This document shows positions 45,620 to 54,574 of a stretch of DNA of 64,000 nucleotides, piece after piece. The stretch lies in NCBI RefSeq assembly GCF_000317475.1, contig NC_019729.1, positions 4,044,501 to 4,108,500 of the forward strand, written 5' to 3'. The notes beneath the pieces were generated by a model, which was not told the DNA's origin, made no database searches, and worked only from the letters and a program-made list of their open reading frames with translations. Made by a program: the position numbers and the translations under genes. The stretch comes from Oscillatoria nigro-viridis PCC 7112 (lineage in GTDB: Bacteria; Cyanobacteriota; Cyanobacteriia; Cyanobacteriales; Microcoleaceae). Positions within the stretch are counted from its first letter, which is position 1. Every line of letters begins with the position of its first letter.

Positions 45620-47080
45620 TCAGATCGATCGAGTATCTGATTGTTTCTTCTGCAAATACTCGCCCACTTCTCGCGCACGATCGAAACCCCTTCGCACGCA
45701 ATCTCCCAAAGCCACTCCGCCAACGTAGTTGCTGCACAAATACACTCCAGGCAAAGATTTTAAGCCCTCATCGATTTGTTGCAGGCGATCGAAATGCCCC
45801 AAATTGTACTGAGGAATCGCCCGTTTCCACAGCTTCACCGTTAAAACTTTTGGCTGTGGCACATCTGGTTTCAGCAAAATCCGAGACAAATCTCGGTGTA
45901 CCTCCCGAACGATTTGTTCTGAGTCGAGATTGCCAATTTCCGAGTCTGTTGCCCCGCCGATGTAACTGGTGAGAGTTTGCCACCCTGCAGGCGCGCGATC
46001 GGGAAATAAACTCGATGTCCAAATCGTCCCGAGACAGCGAATTCCCTGCCCCCTCGGAATTAAATTTCCAAAACCCACTAATTTACCCTTGACATCCGAC
46101 TGCGGGTATGCTAAGACAACGGAGGCAACCGTAGGATAAGTAAAAGCTTGTAAAGCGCTGCTAACTTGCGGTTCCAGAGGTTGCAACAAATCGGCTGTAA
46201 CGTAAGCGGGCGTTGTCAAAACCACGGTGCGCGCCTCAACTTCCTGCTGTCCGTCGGGCGTCGAGAATTCAGCAATGTAAGTTTCGCGTTCTGTGCGCTG
46301 GAGGCGAGTCAAGTGCCAGTTGAGTTTCACTCGATCGCCCAACTTAGCAGCGATCGCCTCTGGCAAAGCCTTCAACCCCTGCTTGAACGAACCCAACTCC
46401 CCCGGCTTAGTTTTAGGAACATTCGGGTCTGCAGGCATTTTCTTCGGTCTGTTTTTAGCAGAAAGCAGCGCCCCCGCCACCAGCCCGCCACCCACATCAG
46501 CCATCTTGGCTACCCGGCCAAAAGCCGCCGCCGCGCTAAGTTGTTGCGGATCGCCGGCATAAACCCCAGAAACAAAAGGTTCCACCAACCGCTGCATCAC
46601 TTCCGTACCGAGATGACGGCGGAAAAATTGAGAAACTGTTTCCTCGTTACCCTGCTGCGAAAGTCGATCGCCCATTGCCGGCGCGACAAACCCCAAAGCC
46701 CCGAACAACGCCCGCAGTTTCCCCGGAAAACTCAGCAACTGAGACTGAATCATCGCCGGTGGAGTCATCGGCACCGGTTGCAGCTTATTTTCCCAATACA
46801 CAAAACGAGGCAATTTGCGATCGGCAAAAATCAACTCCTGCTTCAATCCCACATCCACAGCCAACTTCATCAATTCCGGCGTCGGCGAAAAACTGTTCGG
46901 GCCCTCCTCCCAGAGAAACCCCTCTGCTGTCACAGTCGTGATGTTCCCGCCCACACGTCCCTGACTCTCAGCGACTAAAATCTTCAGCGGCGATGCACTC
47001 GTTGCTTCCTTGTGAAGTGCGTGCGCCAAACTCAAACCGCTAATACCCGCACCCACAATCAAGGTATCTAATAGTTCCAT
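45620..47080 (-). CDS. hemY: Oxygen-dependent protoporphyrinogen IX oxidase (HemY type)
   Basis: Oxidises protoporphyrinogen IX to protoporphyrin IX, the last common step to haem and chlorophyll; FAD-dependent and membrane-associated. The 486 residues begin with the dinucleotide-binding GAGISGLSLAHAL (10-22) and contain EEGPNSFSPTPELMKLAVDVGL, VEPFVSGVYAGDPQQLSAAAAFGRV, FKQGLKALPEAIA and the C-terminal FAD contact LPGVYLCSNYVGGVALGDCVRRG. Many cyanobacteria instead use the unrelated HemJ, so this form is informative. Databases also name this family hemG, which properly belongs to a flavodoxin-like enzyme. The start is ATG 47080. It converges on the response-regulator gene. Confidence 0.93.
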   Translation of the reverse strand: MELLDTLIVGAGISGLSLAHALHKEATSASPLKILVAESQGRVGGNITTVTAEGFLWEEGPNSFSPTPELMKLAVDVGLKQELIFADRKLPRFVYWENKLQPVPMTPPAMIQSQLLSFPGKLRALFGALGFVAPAMGDRLSQQGNEETVSQFFRRHLGTEVMQRLVEPFVSGVYAGDPQQLSAAAAFGRVAKMADVGGGLVAGALLSAKNRPKKMPADPNVPKTKPGELGSFKQGLKALPEAIAAKLGDRVKLNWHLTRLQRTERETYIAEFSTPDGQQEVEARTVVLTTPAYVTADLLQPLEPQVSSALQAFTYPTVASVVLAYPQSDVKGKLVGFGNLIPRGQGIRCLGTIWTSSLFPDRAPAGWQTLTSYIGGATDSEIGNLDSEQIVREVHRDLSRILLKPDVPQPKVLTVKLWKRAIPQYNLGHFDRLQQIDEGLKSLPGVYLCSNYVGGVALGDCVRRGFDRAREVGEYLQKKQSDTRSI

Positions 47081-47447
47081 ATTACATAGAAAAATATCGC
47101 AATCTTTATGTTACATGGCTTTGCACGGCTTGCGTTCTTTGCTTCGCGTACTGCCAAACCGCTTTCAGATTACCAAATCGGAAATTGGGAATCGGTAAGC
47201 TGTCCGGCATTTCTTAACCATTTTTCTCGCAGGTTGTGGATTAACCCCTGCCCGCATCCCCGTCTCCCCGTCTCTCCATCTCGCTTTTGTCTCCGCTGGG
47301 TTTGGTTTAAAAAAAGAGCATTTGGTGTAATTAAGCTATATTCCCAAAAATACTATTGCTTTAAAATTTTTGTATTATAGGGAACAGCGCCAAAAATTGC
47401 ACCGGGAAACGCAGCAGTACAGTACCCAAAAAGATTTGAGTGGGTTA

Positions 47448-47576
47448 AACTTATATGTTGCACCATTCTCAATTAGCCTTTTACGAACAGGCTTTCCGAC
47501 CTGTTCCACAAAGTATAAATTTTCTCGCTTCACAGCCCGGACAGCCTGTTGCTGACAATGGTGCAAGATATCAGTT
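47448..47576. mobile_element. MITE-like element of the TTGCACCATT family, copy 2 (loop inverted)
   Basis: Ends AACTTATATGTTGCACCATT and AATGGTGCAAGATATCAGTT. Arms match copy 1 at 32849 in the same orientation (AGCCTTTT on the left, CCTGTTGCTGACAAT on the right), but the loop between the internal inverted repeats, CTGTTCCACAAAG...CTCGCTTCACAG, is the reverse complement of the copy 1 loop. Confidence 0.8.
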
Positions 47577-47869
47577 AAACTAACTTTAGGAAAATTTTAC
47601 AGCTTAAGCAAGTCAGCACCCCGCTCTGAAGATATGGGGCTTTATGCCCTAATCAAAAGAGAGAGTTGACTAGCTATGGTTTTAACTGATTAGGCGATCG
47701 AAAATATGGGTGTAAGCCCAAGCTGCTATGCGATTGCCCGTGAAATATTGGCAACGGTAATTGTTCCGTTGAAAATAGATCGCAAAAGTACCAAGCGACC
47801 AAGTAGCCCCCTGTAGCAATAATCAATATTCAAGGCGGTTAAAACTGCCTGATGCGTGTTTCCTCGATC
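47577..47869. other. Intergenic interval between two MITE-like copies
   Basis: No gene. The 47081-48049 gap between the divergent hemY and PAS-kinase genes holds two members of the TTGCACCATT family, separated by this unique AT-rich stretch. Confidence 0.5.
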
Positions 47870-47872
47870 GAT

Positions 47873-48001
47873 CTACTCACATCTTGCACCATTCTCAAGA
47901 ACAGGTAAGATGCCTGTGAAGCGAAGAGTTAATTTCTTGTGGGGTGGGCATCCTGCCCGCCCATAAAAGCTTATTGAAAATGGTGCAACATATGAGTCTA
48001 A
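47873..48001. mobile_element. MITE-like element of the TTGCACCATT family, copy 3
   Basis: Nearly perfect 24-bp terminal inverted repeats built on ACTCACATCTTGCACCATT (left) and AATGGTGCAACATATGAGT (right). The loop has the orientation of copy 1 (CTGTGAAGCGAAGAG) and carries an extra GGGTGGGCATCCTGCCCGCCC palindrome. It ends about 50 bp before the PAS-kinase start. Confidence 0.8.
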
Positions 48002-48049
48002 AGACACGAGGTTTCCACAATACTAAGCTTTTCTCATGAAAAAATACCC

Positions 48050-51000
48050 ATGCAGGAAGTTATCAACTCGTTTCAGTCTTTTTTCTCTAACTCTGTTGAT
48101 GCTTTCCTAGAGTGCGATCGACAGCAAAATTACCTATCGATCAATCCTGTTGCTGCTGCTTGGATGGGATTGGAGCCTGCTGAAATAGTCAACAAAACTA
48201 ATCAGGAATTATTAAAATTATATCCCAATAATGATGCTGTCAAAAATATAATTTTGCAGATTGATTCTTGCCTGCAACAAGTATTTATAACCGGGGAAAA
48301 ACGGCTGGCAATTCATGAGGTGACGACGGCAGACGGCGCGATGAAAATTTACGAAACTGCTTACACGCCAGCGGTGGATGCCTCTAGCAAGCAGATGCGG
48401 GTTTTGGGCGTCGGTAGAGATATCACCAGGCATTACCGCTGGCAGCAGCAGAAAACTCAACAGTTGCGCCGATCGAACCATTTACTGTGGTTGAATGCAG
48501 CTAACAGTCCCCTGGCAATGGTGGGCTGGGATGAAGATTTTCGGATCGTTCAGTGGTCGAAACGCGCTGAAGAAATCTTGGGCTGGACAGCCGATGATAT
48601 GATGGGCAAGCAGTTCGGCGATTTAGATTTGGTTTGCGAAGAAGATAGAGAGGCTGTAAGCGCGATCGAACTCGAACTAGCCACAGGCAGAGGCAATACT
48701 TCAATTAACCGCAACTATACTAAAAGCGGACAGGTAATTTGGTGTCGCTGGTTCAACTCAATTATTCGCAGCGGCGACACTTTTACCGTGCTTTCTTTGG
48801 TGGAAGATATCACCGATCGCAAACGGTTGGAAGCAGAAAAAGCCCAAGCTTCTCGCCTCACAGCAATGGTAGCCGATGTGGGTATTGCCCTCACCAAACA
48901 CCCTCAAGATATCCTGCTTCCCTGCTGCGAGGCAATGGTGCGGAATCTCGATGTCGCTTCGGCTGAAATTTGGACTTTCAACTCTCAACATAATCTTTGG
49001 GAATTGCAAGCATCCTCGGAAATATACAGTCGCACAGACGATCGCGCTAGGTTTATTGAAAGTAAGGTTAACTCGATCGCCAAACAGCAAAAACCGGAAT
49101 TTGACTGCGGATTTGAACTGAACAATTTTGGGTTCCCAGAGGAAGAATCCGCAAAAGCAACAGAGGTGCAAAGTTCCGAATTAGCAATTATCAACACCAG
49201 TCAAAAACCGACAAATTGCCCAATACCCAAGCAAATTATTACCTTCGCAGGCTACCCTTTGATAGTCGAAGAACGGCTGGTGGGAGTCATGGTAATTATC
49301 AGTTGCCAGCCGCTGACAGCACCCTTTCAGGAAACTTTAGCATCGGTTGCCGATGTCATCGCTTTAGGCATCGAACGCAAGCGTGCAGAAGCTGAATTAA
49401 AATCAGCTAGAGGGTTTCTGAATTCCGTAGTAGAAAATCTGCCGGTGGGAGTTTTTGCTAAAGATGCTTCTTCGCTGAAATTTGTGCTGTGGAATAAAGC
49501 AGGGGAAACGATCGCAGGTGTTACTTCTCAAGAGGCGATCGGCAAAAATGACTACGATATTTACCCCAAAGAACAAGCTGATGTTTTTACTGCTCAAGAC
49601 AGGGAAATACTGACCGGCGATCGCAACCAATCTACTGTTAAAGACATAGCCGAAGAGCCGATCCAAACTCGCCACAAAGGTATGAGAATACTGCACACCC
49701 GCAAAGTGCCCATTCTCGACGCCGCAGGCCGTCCCCAGTACGTTTTGGGGATTACTGAAGATATCACCGAACGCAGGCAGGTAGACGAAAGCGTGCGCCT
49801 CTACGACCAAATTGTCGAGAATATGCAAATTGGTTTGTACGTCTACCATTTAGAAAATATAGACGATGACAGCACTCTCAGGGCGATCGCCTCCAATCCG
49901 GCAGCTACCCTATTTACCGGGTTAGAAATGGCCGACGTTTTGGGAATGACAATCGACGAGATTTTTCCCCAACTGCGATCGAAAAACATTCCCCAAGCAT
50001 TTGCTTCGGTAATTCGCACCCAGAAAGCCGTAGAACTTGAAGATATTGACTGCGATGAAGGCGGCAGAATAACTCGCGCTTTTTCTATTAAAGCTTTTCC
50101 ATTACCCAACAACTGCGTCGGTGTTGCTTTTGAAAACATTACTGCTCGCAAGCGCCTAGAACTAGAACTGCAGGCGTCTTTGGAAAAAACCGAACGTTCC
50201 GAACAACTCCTGCGTACAGTAATAGACAAAACCAGCGACTGGATTTTTGCCAAAAACAAAAATTTTTGCTATATTTTGGTCAACAGGAGTTTTGCTAAAG
50301 CGATCGGCAAAACAGTAGAAGAAATAATTGGCAAATCCGATTTAGACTTAGGGTTTTCAGTAGAGCTGGTGTTTGGAAATTCTGCCAAAAATATCCGAGG
50401 CTTCCGCACAGACGATTCTGCTGTACTGGCAGGCGAAATCATCCACAATCCCTGCGATCCGGCAACTATTGCTGACGGTTCAGTACATATTTTTGATACC
50501 CAAAAACTTCCCCTGCGCGACGCTGAAGGTAATGTATTTGCAGTGCTAGCGTTCGCTCGCGATATTACAGAACGCCATGAATCGGAAGCAGCTTTGCGCC
50601 GTAGCGAAACCAGATTTAGGTCTTTGGTAGCGAATATTCCGGGAGTGGTTTATCGCTGGCAATGCGATTTTTCGACAAGTTTTATTAGCAATGCGGTTTA
50701 CTTACTAACGGGCTACCCTGCTGGGGATTTTATTTCGCCTTTGAACAGGGGAGGTAGGACTTTTGCTAGCATTATTTATCCGGAAGATTTGGTAAAAGTA
50801 GAAGCCACTATTCGGCAAGCAATAGAAAACAAAGAGTCTTATAACTTGGAATACCGCTTGCTAGCAGCAGACGGGACGGTTAAATGGGTGTGGGATAAAG
50901 GTTCTCCTGTGTTCGACGCAGATGGGAACGTTTGCTGTTTGGATGGGGTGATTGTTGATATTAGCGATCGCTACTACGCCGAGGAAGCATTGCGCCAAAA

Positions 51001-52285
51001 AACTTTAGAGTTAGAAGCAGTTTTTCGCGCTTTGCCTGATTTGTATTTTCGACTAGATGCTGACGGTATAATCGTGGATTATTTGTCAGGAACTTCTTCT
51101 AGTTTATACTTACCTCCAGAACAGTTTATCGGTCAACGAATCACAGACATATTGCCACACAATGTCGCCTGTAAATTTGCCCGAGCAATCTTTGAAATTT
51201 CCGAAACAAGAACTTCAATCGATATAGAATATTCGCTTTCCATGTCGGAAGGAGAAAAAACTTATGAAGCCCGACTGTTGCCGTTTAATTCAGATCAGAT
51301 TATTATTCTCGCCCGCAATATTACCAAGCGCAAACAAGCGGAAGCTCAATTAAAACATAAAAATCGCCAACTAGAGCAAACATTGAAACAATTAGGCAGG
51401 ACTCAAGCTCAACTAATTCAAGCGGAAAAAATGTCTGGTTTGGGACAGCTAGTGGCGGGAATTGCTCACGAAATAAATAATCCTGTCAGTTTTATTTACG
51501 GTAATATCACTTACGCTAGTGAGTATGCCAGAAACTTGCTGGAACTGTGCAGTTTGTACCGCGCACATTACCCGGAACCTGTTGCTGTTATCCAAGCTTT
51601 GGCAGAAGAAATAGAACTGGAATTCATGAAAGAGGATTTCCCGCACCTGCTGAATTCAATTCAAACCGGAGCCGAGCGAATTCGCCAAATAGTTCTATCT
51701 TTGCGTAATTTTTCGCGCCTGGAAGAATCAGATATTAAGCGTGTTAATATTCACGAGGGAATAGACAGCGCTCTGTTAATTTTGCAACACAAAATTAAAG
51801 AAAATGGCAGAAATCGTAATATTCAAATAGTTAAAGAATATGGGAAATTGCCGCAGATACAGTGCTACGTGGGACAGTTAAATCAAGTGTTTATGAACAT
51901 TTTAAATAATGCTATTGATGCTTTAGCAGATGTCAGGCATAGGAAGTTAGAATTGCCGAGTTATTCGGAAGAGGAACGGCAAGATTTTGCTAGTTTACCT
52001 TTAAGTTGCGCCGCATTGCCGTGGATTCGGATTCGCACGGAGGTGCTGGAGAATAATCGGGTGGCGATCGTAATTTCAGATAACGGGTCTGGCATGGCAG
52101 AGTCTGTTAAGTGTCGGGTATTTGACCCGTTTTTTACTACTAAACCAGTAGGCAAAGGTACAGGTTTGGGACTGTCTATCTCCTATCAGATTGTGGTGGA
52201 AAGACACGGAGGGACGCTGCAGTGCATTTCCGCGCCGGGAGAGGGAACTGAATTTGCGATCGAGATTCCAATTCGGCAGAGGTAA
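48050..52285 (+). CDS. Large multi-PAS/GAF sensor histidine kinase
   Basis: A 1411-residue cytosolic sensor kinase with no membrane segment. Approximate order: PAS (10-130), PAS (150-265, NSPLAMVGWDEDFRIVQWSKRAEEILGW), GAF (275-455), PAS (462-585), PAS (592-712), PAS (725-865), PAS (870-1000, PAS_3-like GVVYRWQCDFS), PAS (1005-1105), coiled linker, HisKA with H1140 in GIAHEINNP and a long insertion, and HATPase (1255-1410) with NILNNAIDAL, DNGSGM and GTGLGLSISYQI. PAC-type endings (LGVGRDITRHY, LSLVEDITDRK, LGITEDITERRQ) separate the PAS units. Signals are unknown; several PAS domains could bind haem or flavin, but no diagnostic residues stand out. There is no adjacent response regulator, so it is an orphan kinase. 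Confidence 0.9.
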   Translation: MQEVINSFQSFFSNSVDAFLECDRQQNYLSINPVAAAWMGLEPAEIVNKTNQELLKLYPNNDAVKNIILQIDSCLQQVFITGEKRLAIHEVTTADGAMKIYETAYTPAVDASSKQMRVLGVGRDITRHYRWQQQKTQQLRRSNHLLWLNAANSPLAMVGWDEDFRIVQWSKRAEEILGWTADDMMGKQFGDLDLVCEEDREAVSAIELELATGRGNTSINRNYTKSGQVIWCRWFNSIIRSGDTFTVLSLVEDITDRKRLEAEKAQASRLTAMVADVGIALTKHPQDILLPCCEAMVRNLDVASAEIWTFNSQHNLWELQASSEIYSRTDDRARFIESKVNSIAKQQKPEFDCGFELNNFGFPEEESAKATEVQSSELAIINTSQKPTNCPIPKQIITFAGYPLIVEERLVGVMVIISCQPLTAPFQETLASVADVIALGIERKRAEAELKSARGFLNSVVENLPVGVFAKDASSLKFVLWNKAGETIAGVTSQEAIGKNDYDIYPKEQADVFTAQDREILTGDRNQSTVKDIAEEPIQTRHKGMRILHTRKVPILDAAGRPQYVLGITEDITERRQVDESVRLYDQIVENMQIGLYVYHLENIDDDSTLRAIASNPAATLFTGLEMADVLGMTIDEIFPQLRSKNIPQAFASVIRTQKAVELEDIDCDEGGRITRAFSIKAFPLPNNCVGVAFENITARKRLELELQASLEKTERSEQLLRTVIDKTSDWIFAKNKNFCYILVNRSFAKAIGKTVEEIIGKSDLDLGFSVELVFGNSAKNIRGFRTDDSAVLAGEIIHNPCDPATIADGSVHIFDTQKLPLRDAEGNVFAVLAFARDITERHESEAALRRSETRFRSLVANIPGVVYRWQCDFSTSFISNAVYLLTGYPAGDFISPLNRGGRTFASIIYPEDLVKVEATIRQAIENKESYNLEYRLLAADGTVKWVWDKGSPVFDADGNVCCLDGVIVDISDRYYAEEALRQKTLELEAVFRALPDLYFRLDADGIIVDYLSGTSSSLYLPPEQFIGQRITDILPHNVACKFARAIFEISETRTSIDIEYSLSMSEGEKTYEARLLPFNSDQIIILARNITKRKQAEAQLKHKNRQLEQTLKQLGRTQAQLIQAEKMSGLGQLVAGIAHEINNPVSFIYGNITYASEYARNLLELCSLYRAHYPEPVAVIQALAEEIELEFMKEDFPHLLNSIQTGAERIRQIVLSLRNFSRLEESDIKRVNIHEGIDSALLILQHKIKENGRNRNIQIVKEYGKLPQIQCYVGQLNQVFMNILNNAIDALADVRHRKLELPSYSEEERQDFASLPLSCAALPWIRIRTEVLENNRVAIVISDNGSGMAESVKCRVFDPFFTTKPVGKGTGLGLSISYQIVVERHGGTLQCISAPGEGTEFAIEIPIRQR

Positions 52286-52361
52286 TTAGTCATTGGTAAT
52301 TGGTAGTTGCACCAGAAAAATGATAATCTAATTAAAGGTTCTAAAAGTCAGGAATATTAGC

Positions 52362-53543
52362 ATGGTCTACAAAAGCATACATACTTCTAGTCCCGTTGCA
52401 AAACAAGTTAAAGAAGAAGATGATGATGATGATTCCTATGTTGACTATTTTTATGACGATCAGGGGGCTCCGCCGGGAACTCTCGACTTAGAACCCGATG
52501 CGCCGCCTCCCGAGATTGTATTAATTGACTATTGCGACACAGCAGCTACTCGCGCCCACTTGGCAAATCCTCAAAAAGCTGCTGGGTATTTAGATACAGA
52601 ATCTGTTTCTTGGGTTGATATGTTGGGATTGGGAAACAAAGAAACCTGGCGACAAATGGGCGAAGTATTTAATTTGCACCTAATGGCTCAGGAAGATGTA
52701 GTTAATGTTCCCCAGCGACCGAAAGTAGTAGACTATGAAGAGCACATTTTAATTATTGCTTGGATGGTGATGCTGCATCCAGAATTAGATACTTTTCATA
52801 AAGAACAAGTAAGTTTGATTTTGGGCAAGCATTACCTGTTAACTGTTCAGGAAGAACCGGACTATGATTGTTTTGAACCAGTGCGCGATCGCATTCGTAA
52901 AGGACAAGGAATTATTCGCAAACACGGAGCAGATTATCTGGCTTATAGTCTGTTAGATTCTATTATAGATGGATTCTTCCCTGTATTAGAAATGTACGGA
53001 GAGCGGATTGAAGAACTAGAGGATGAAGTGGTGGTGAACCCCACCCGCAGAACCCTGGAAAAAATTTATAAAATCCGGCGAGAATTGCTGACGCTGCGCC
53101 GCGCCATTTGGCCGCAGCGGGATGCAATTAATGTTTTAATTCGAGATAGCAGTGATTTGATTACTCCCGAAGTGCGAATTTACCTGCGCGACTGTTACGA
53201 TCACACAGTACAGGTGATGGATATGGTGGAAACCTATCGAGAGCTGTCTTCGGGTTTAATGGATGTTTATCTGTCATCGGTTGGCAATAAAATGAATGAA
53301 ATCATGAAGTTGCTGACAGTAATTTCTAGTATCTTTATTCCTCTCACTTTTGTGGCGGGAGTATACGGGATGAATTTCAATACAGAGAAATCGCCCTTGA
53401 ATATGCCGGAACTGAATTGGTATTTTGGCTATCCGCTTTGTTGGGCAATGATGCTAGCGATCGCCTCTGGTTTAGTTTACTTCTTCTGGCGGCGCGGCTG
53501 GTTTGATAATTTTTCTACTATCAAAGATGACTCCTTAAAGTAA
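52362..53543 (+). CDS. corA: CorA-type magnesium/cobalt transporter
   Basis: A homopentameric inner-membrane channel-like Mg2+/Co2+ transporter. The 393 residues hold a long cytosolic domain with an acidic head (KEEDDDDDSYVDYFYDD, about 18-35), the willow helices (DYLAYSLLDSIIDGFFPVLEMYGERIEELEDEV), and two C-terminal membrane helices. The selectivity motif GMN is at 336-338 (VYGMNF), with the periplasmic loop TEKSPLNMPELNW and the last helix LCWAMMLAIASGLVYFFW followed by basic residues. This is the usual topology. The gene follows the PAS kinase by 76 bp on the same strand; functional linkage is not apparent. Confidence 0.94.
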   Translation: MVYKSIHTSSPVAKQVKEEDDDDDSYVDYFYDDQGAPPGTLDLEPDAPPPEIVLIDYCDTAATRAHLANPQKAAGYLDTESVSWVDMLGLGNKETWRQMGEVFNLHLMAQEDVVNVPQRPKVVDYEEHILIIAWMVMLHPELDTFHKEQVSLILGKHYLLTVQEEPDYDCFEPVRDRIRKGQGIIRKHGADYLAYSLLDSIIDGFFPVLEMYGERIEELEDEVVVNPTRRTLEKIYKIRRELLTLRRAIWPQRDAINVLIRDSSDLITPEVRIYLRDCYDHTVQVMDMVETYRELSSGLMDVYLSSVGNKMNEIMKLLTVISSIFIPLTFVAGVYGMNFNTEKSPLNMPELNWYFGYPLCWAMMLAIASGLVYFFWRRGWFDNFSTIKDDSLK

Positions 53544-53844
53544 CCGAATTGAAGATTTGAGATTTAGGATTGAAGATTGAAGAATTCAAAATCCTGTTAG
53601 GTAAAAAGGTTTCCTGCCCCTAGTTGAATCCGTGCCATAAATCCTTGCATCATAGTGCCCCAAATTTCCATCCTCCTGATTCATCCGTGAGTGATTGTAA
53701 GGGGAGTTGCATGGAAATTTAATTGTTGGGCGGGCTTTCGGGCCCACCGTACAGGAGTTTGAATAAACACAAATGTCCAAATTAAGTGGGCGACAAGTTA
53801 AAATCTTCAATCTCAAATCCCCAATAGATTGACGAACGATCGCG

Positions 53845-53850
53845 TACAAT
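53845..53850 (+). promoter_or_regulatory. -10 box of rnpB
   Basis: TACAAT stands six to seven bases before the expected 5' end of the RNase P RNA. No good -35 hexamer was seen. Confidence 0.5.
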
Positions 53851-53856
53851 AAATTT

Positions 53857-54293
53857 GGGGAAAAAGTAGGCGCAGGCGGTTGCGGGTGAGCGAAAGCTTG
53901 TCTGAGGAAAGTCCGGGCTCCCGAAAAACCAAACTTGCTGGGTAACGCCCAGTGCGAGCGATCGTGAGGATAGTGCCACAGAAAGATACCGCCAATTAGT
54001 CATTAGTCAGCAGTCATTGCTCGTTAGTAAGTAACTGAGGATTTTTGACTGGGAAGCAACAACTAATTTGGTAAGGGTGCAAAGGTGCGGTAAGAGCGCA
54101 CCAGCAGCATCGAGAGGTGCTGGCTCGGTAAACCCCAGTTGGGAGCAAGGTCGGAGGGACTATGGTTGGTTTTTTACCAGTTCCGTTTTTTGGTACCGCT
54201 TGAGGCGTCTGGTAACAGGCGTCCCAGATAGATAACTGCCCTCGAAAACTGCTTGCAGTGGAGAGAACAGAACCCGGCTTATGTCCGACTTTT
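53857..54293 (+). ncRNA. rnpB: RNase P RNA (M1-type ribozyme)
   Basis: The catalytic RNA that trims tRNA 5' leaders. Conserved blocks occur in order: GAGGAAAGTCCGGGCTCCC, GGGTAACGCCCAGTGCGAGCG, GAGGATAGTGCCACAGAAA, GGGTGCAAAGGTGCGGTAAGAGCGCACC, GAGAGGTGCTGGCTCGGTAAACCCC, GTTGGGAGCAAGGTC and the 3' part ACAGAACCCGGCTTATGTCCGACT followed by T5. These match cyanobacterial rnpB closely. After ATACCGCC a block of 7-nt repeats (ATTAGTC, ATTAGTC, AGCAGTC, ATTGCTC; 53995-54029) enlarges what should be the P12 hairpin; STRR insertions there are known in other cyanobacteria. Ends are approximate. The RNA lies between corA and rnc, same strand. Confidence 0.95.
53995..54029 (+). repeat. Heptamer insertion within rnpB
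   Basis: About five ATTAGTC-like units with strict 7-nt spacing inside the variable P12 region of the RNase P RNA. Confidence 0.75.
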
Positions 54294-54542
54294 TCCCCCC
54301 CCATTTAATTAAAATTACCGCTTGGGAATAAGGTCAACAAATCCTTTCGACCTGTTTTATGTTGGGAAAGGCGTGCACTGCATACCCGGAGGAATATTTT
54401 GGGTAAGGTGCACCACAAGCAACCGGAGGAATGTTTAGTTTTTCAAGTAAAAAAAATATTAATATGAATCTGATACCAGTAAAAAAAAATAATGCCACTT
54501 TTGAAAACCTCCCAACCCGGATAGTAATCCGTGATTCCCACT

Positions 54543-54570
54543 TCTAAAATCTAAAATATAAAATCTAAAA
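54543..54570 (+). repeat. TCTAAAA heptamers directly before rnc
   Basis: Four ATCTAAA/ATATAAA units end four bases before the rnc ATG. No Shine-Dalgarno sequence is present. The 54294-54542 stretch has no gene. Confidence 0.85.
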
Positions 54571-54574
54571 TGGT

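Noticed and set aside
32849-48001. Insertion sequences with transposase
   Set aside because: The inverted-repeat units are about 100-210 bp and none contains a transposase frame; they were called MITE-like only.
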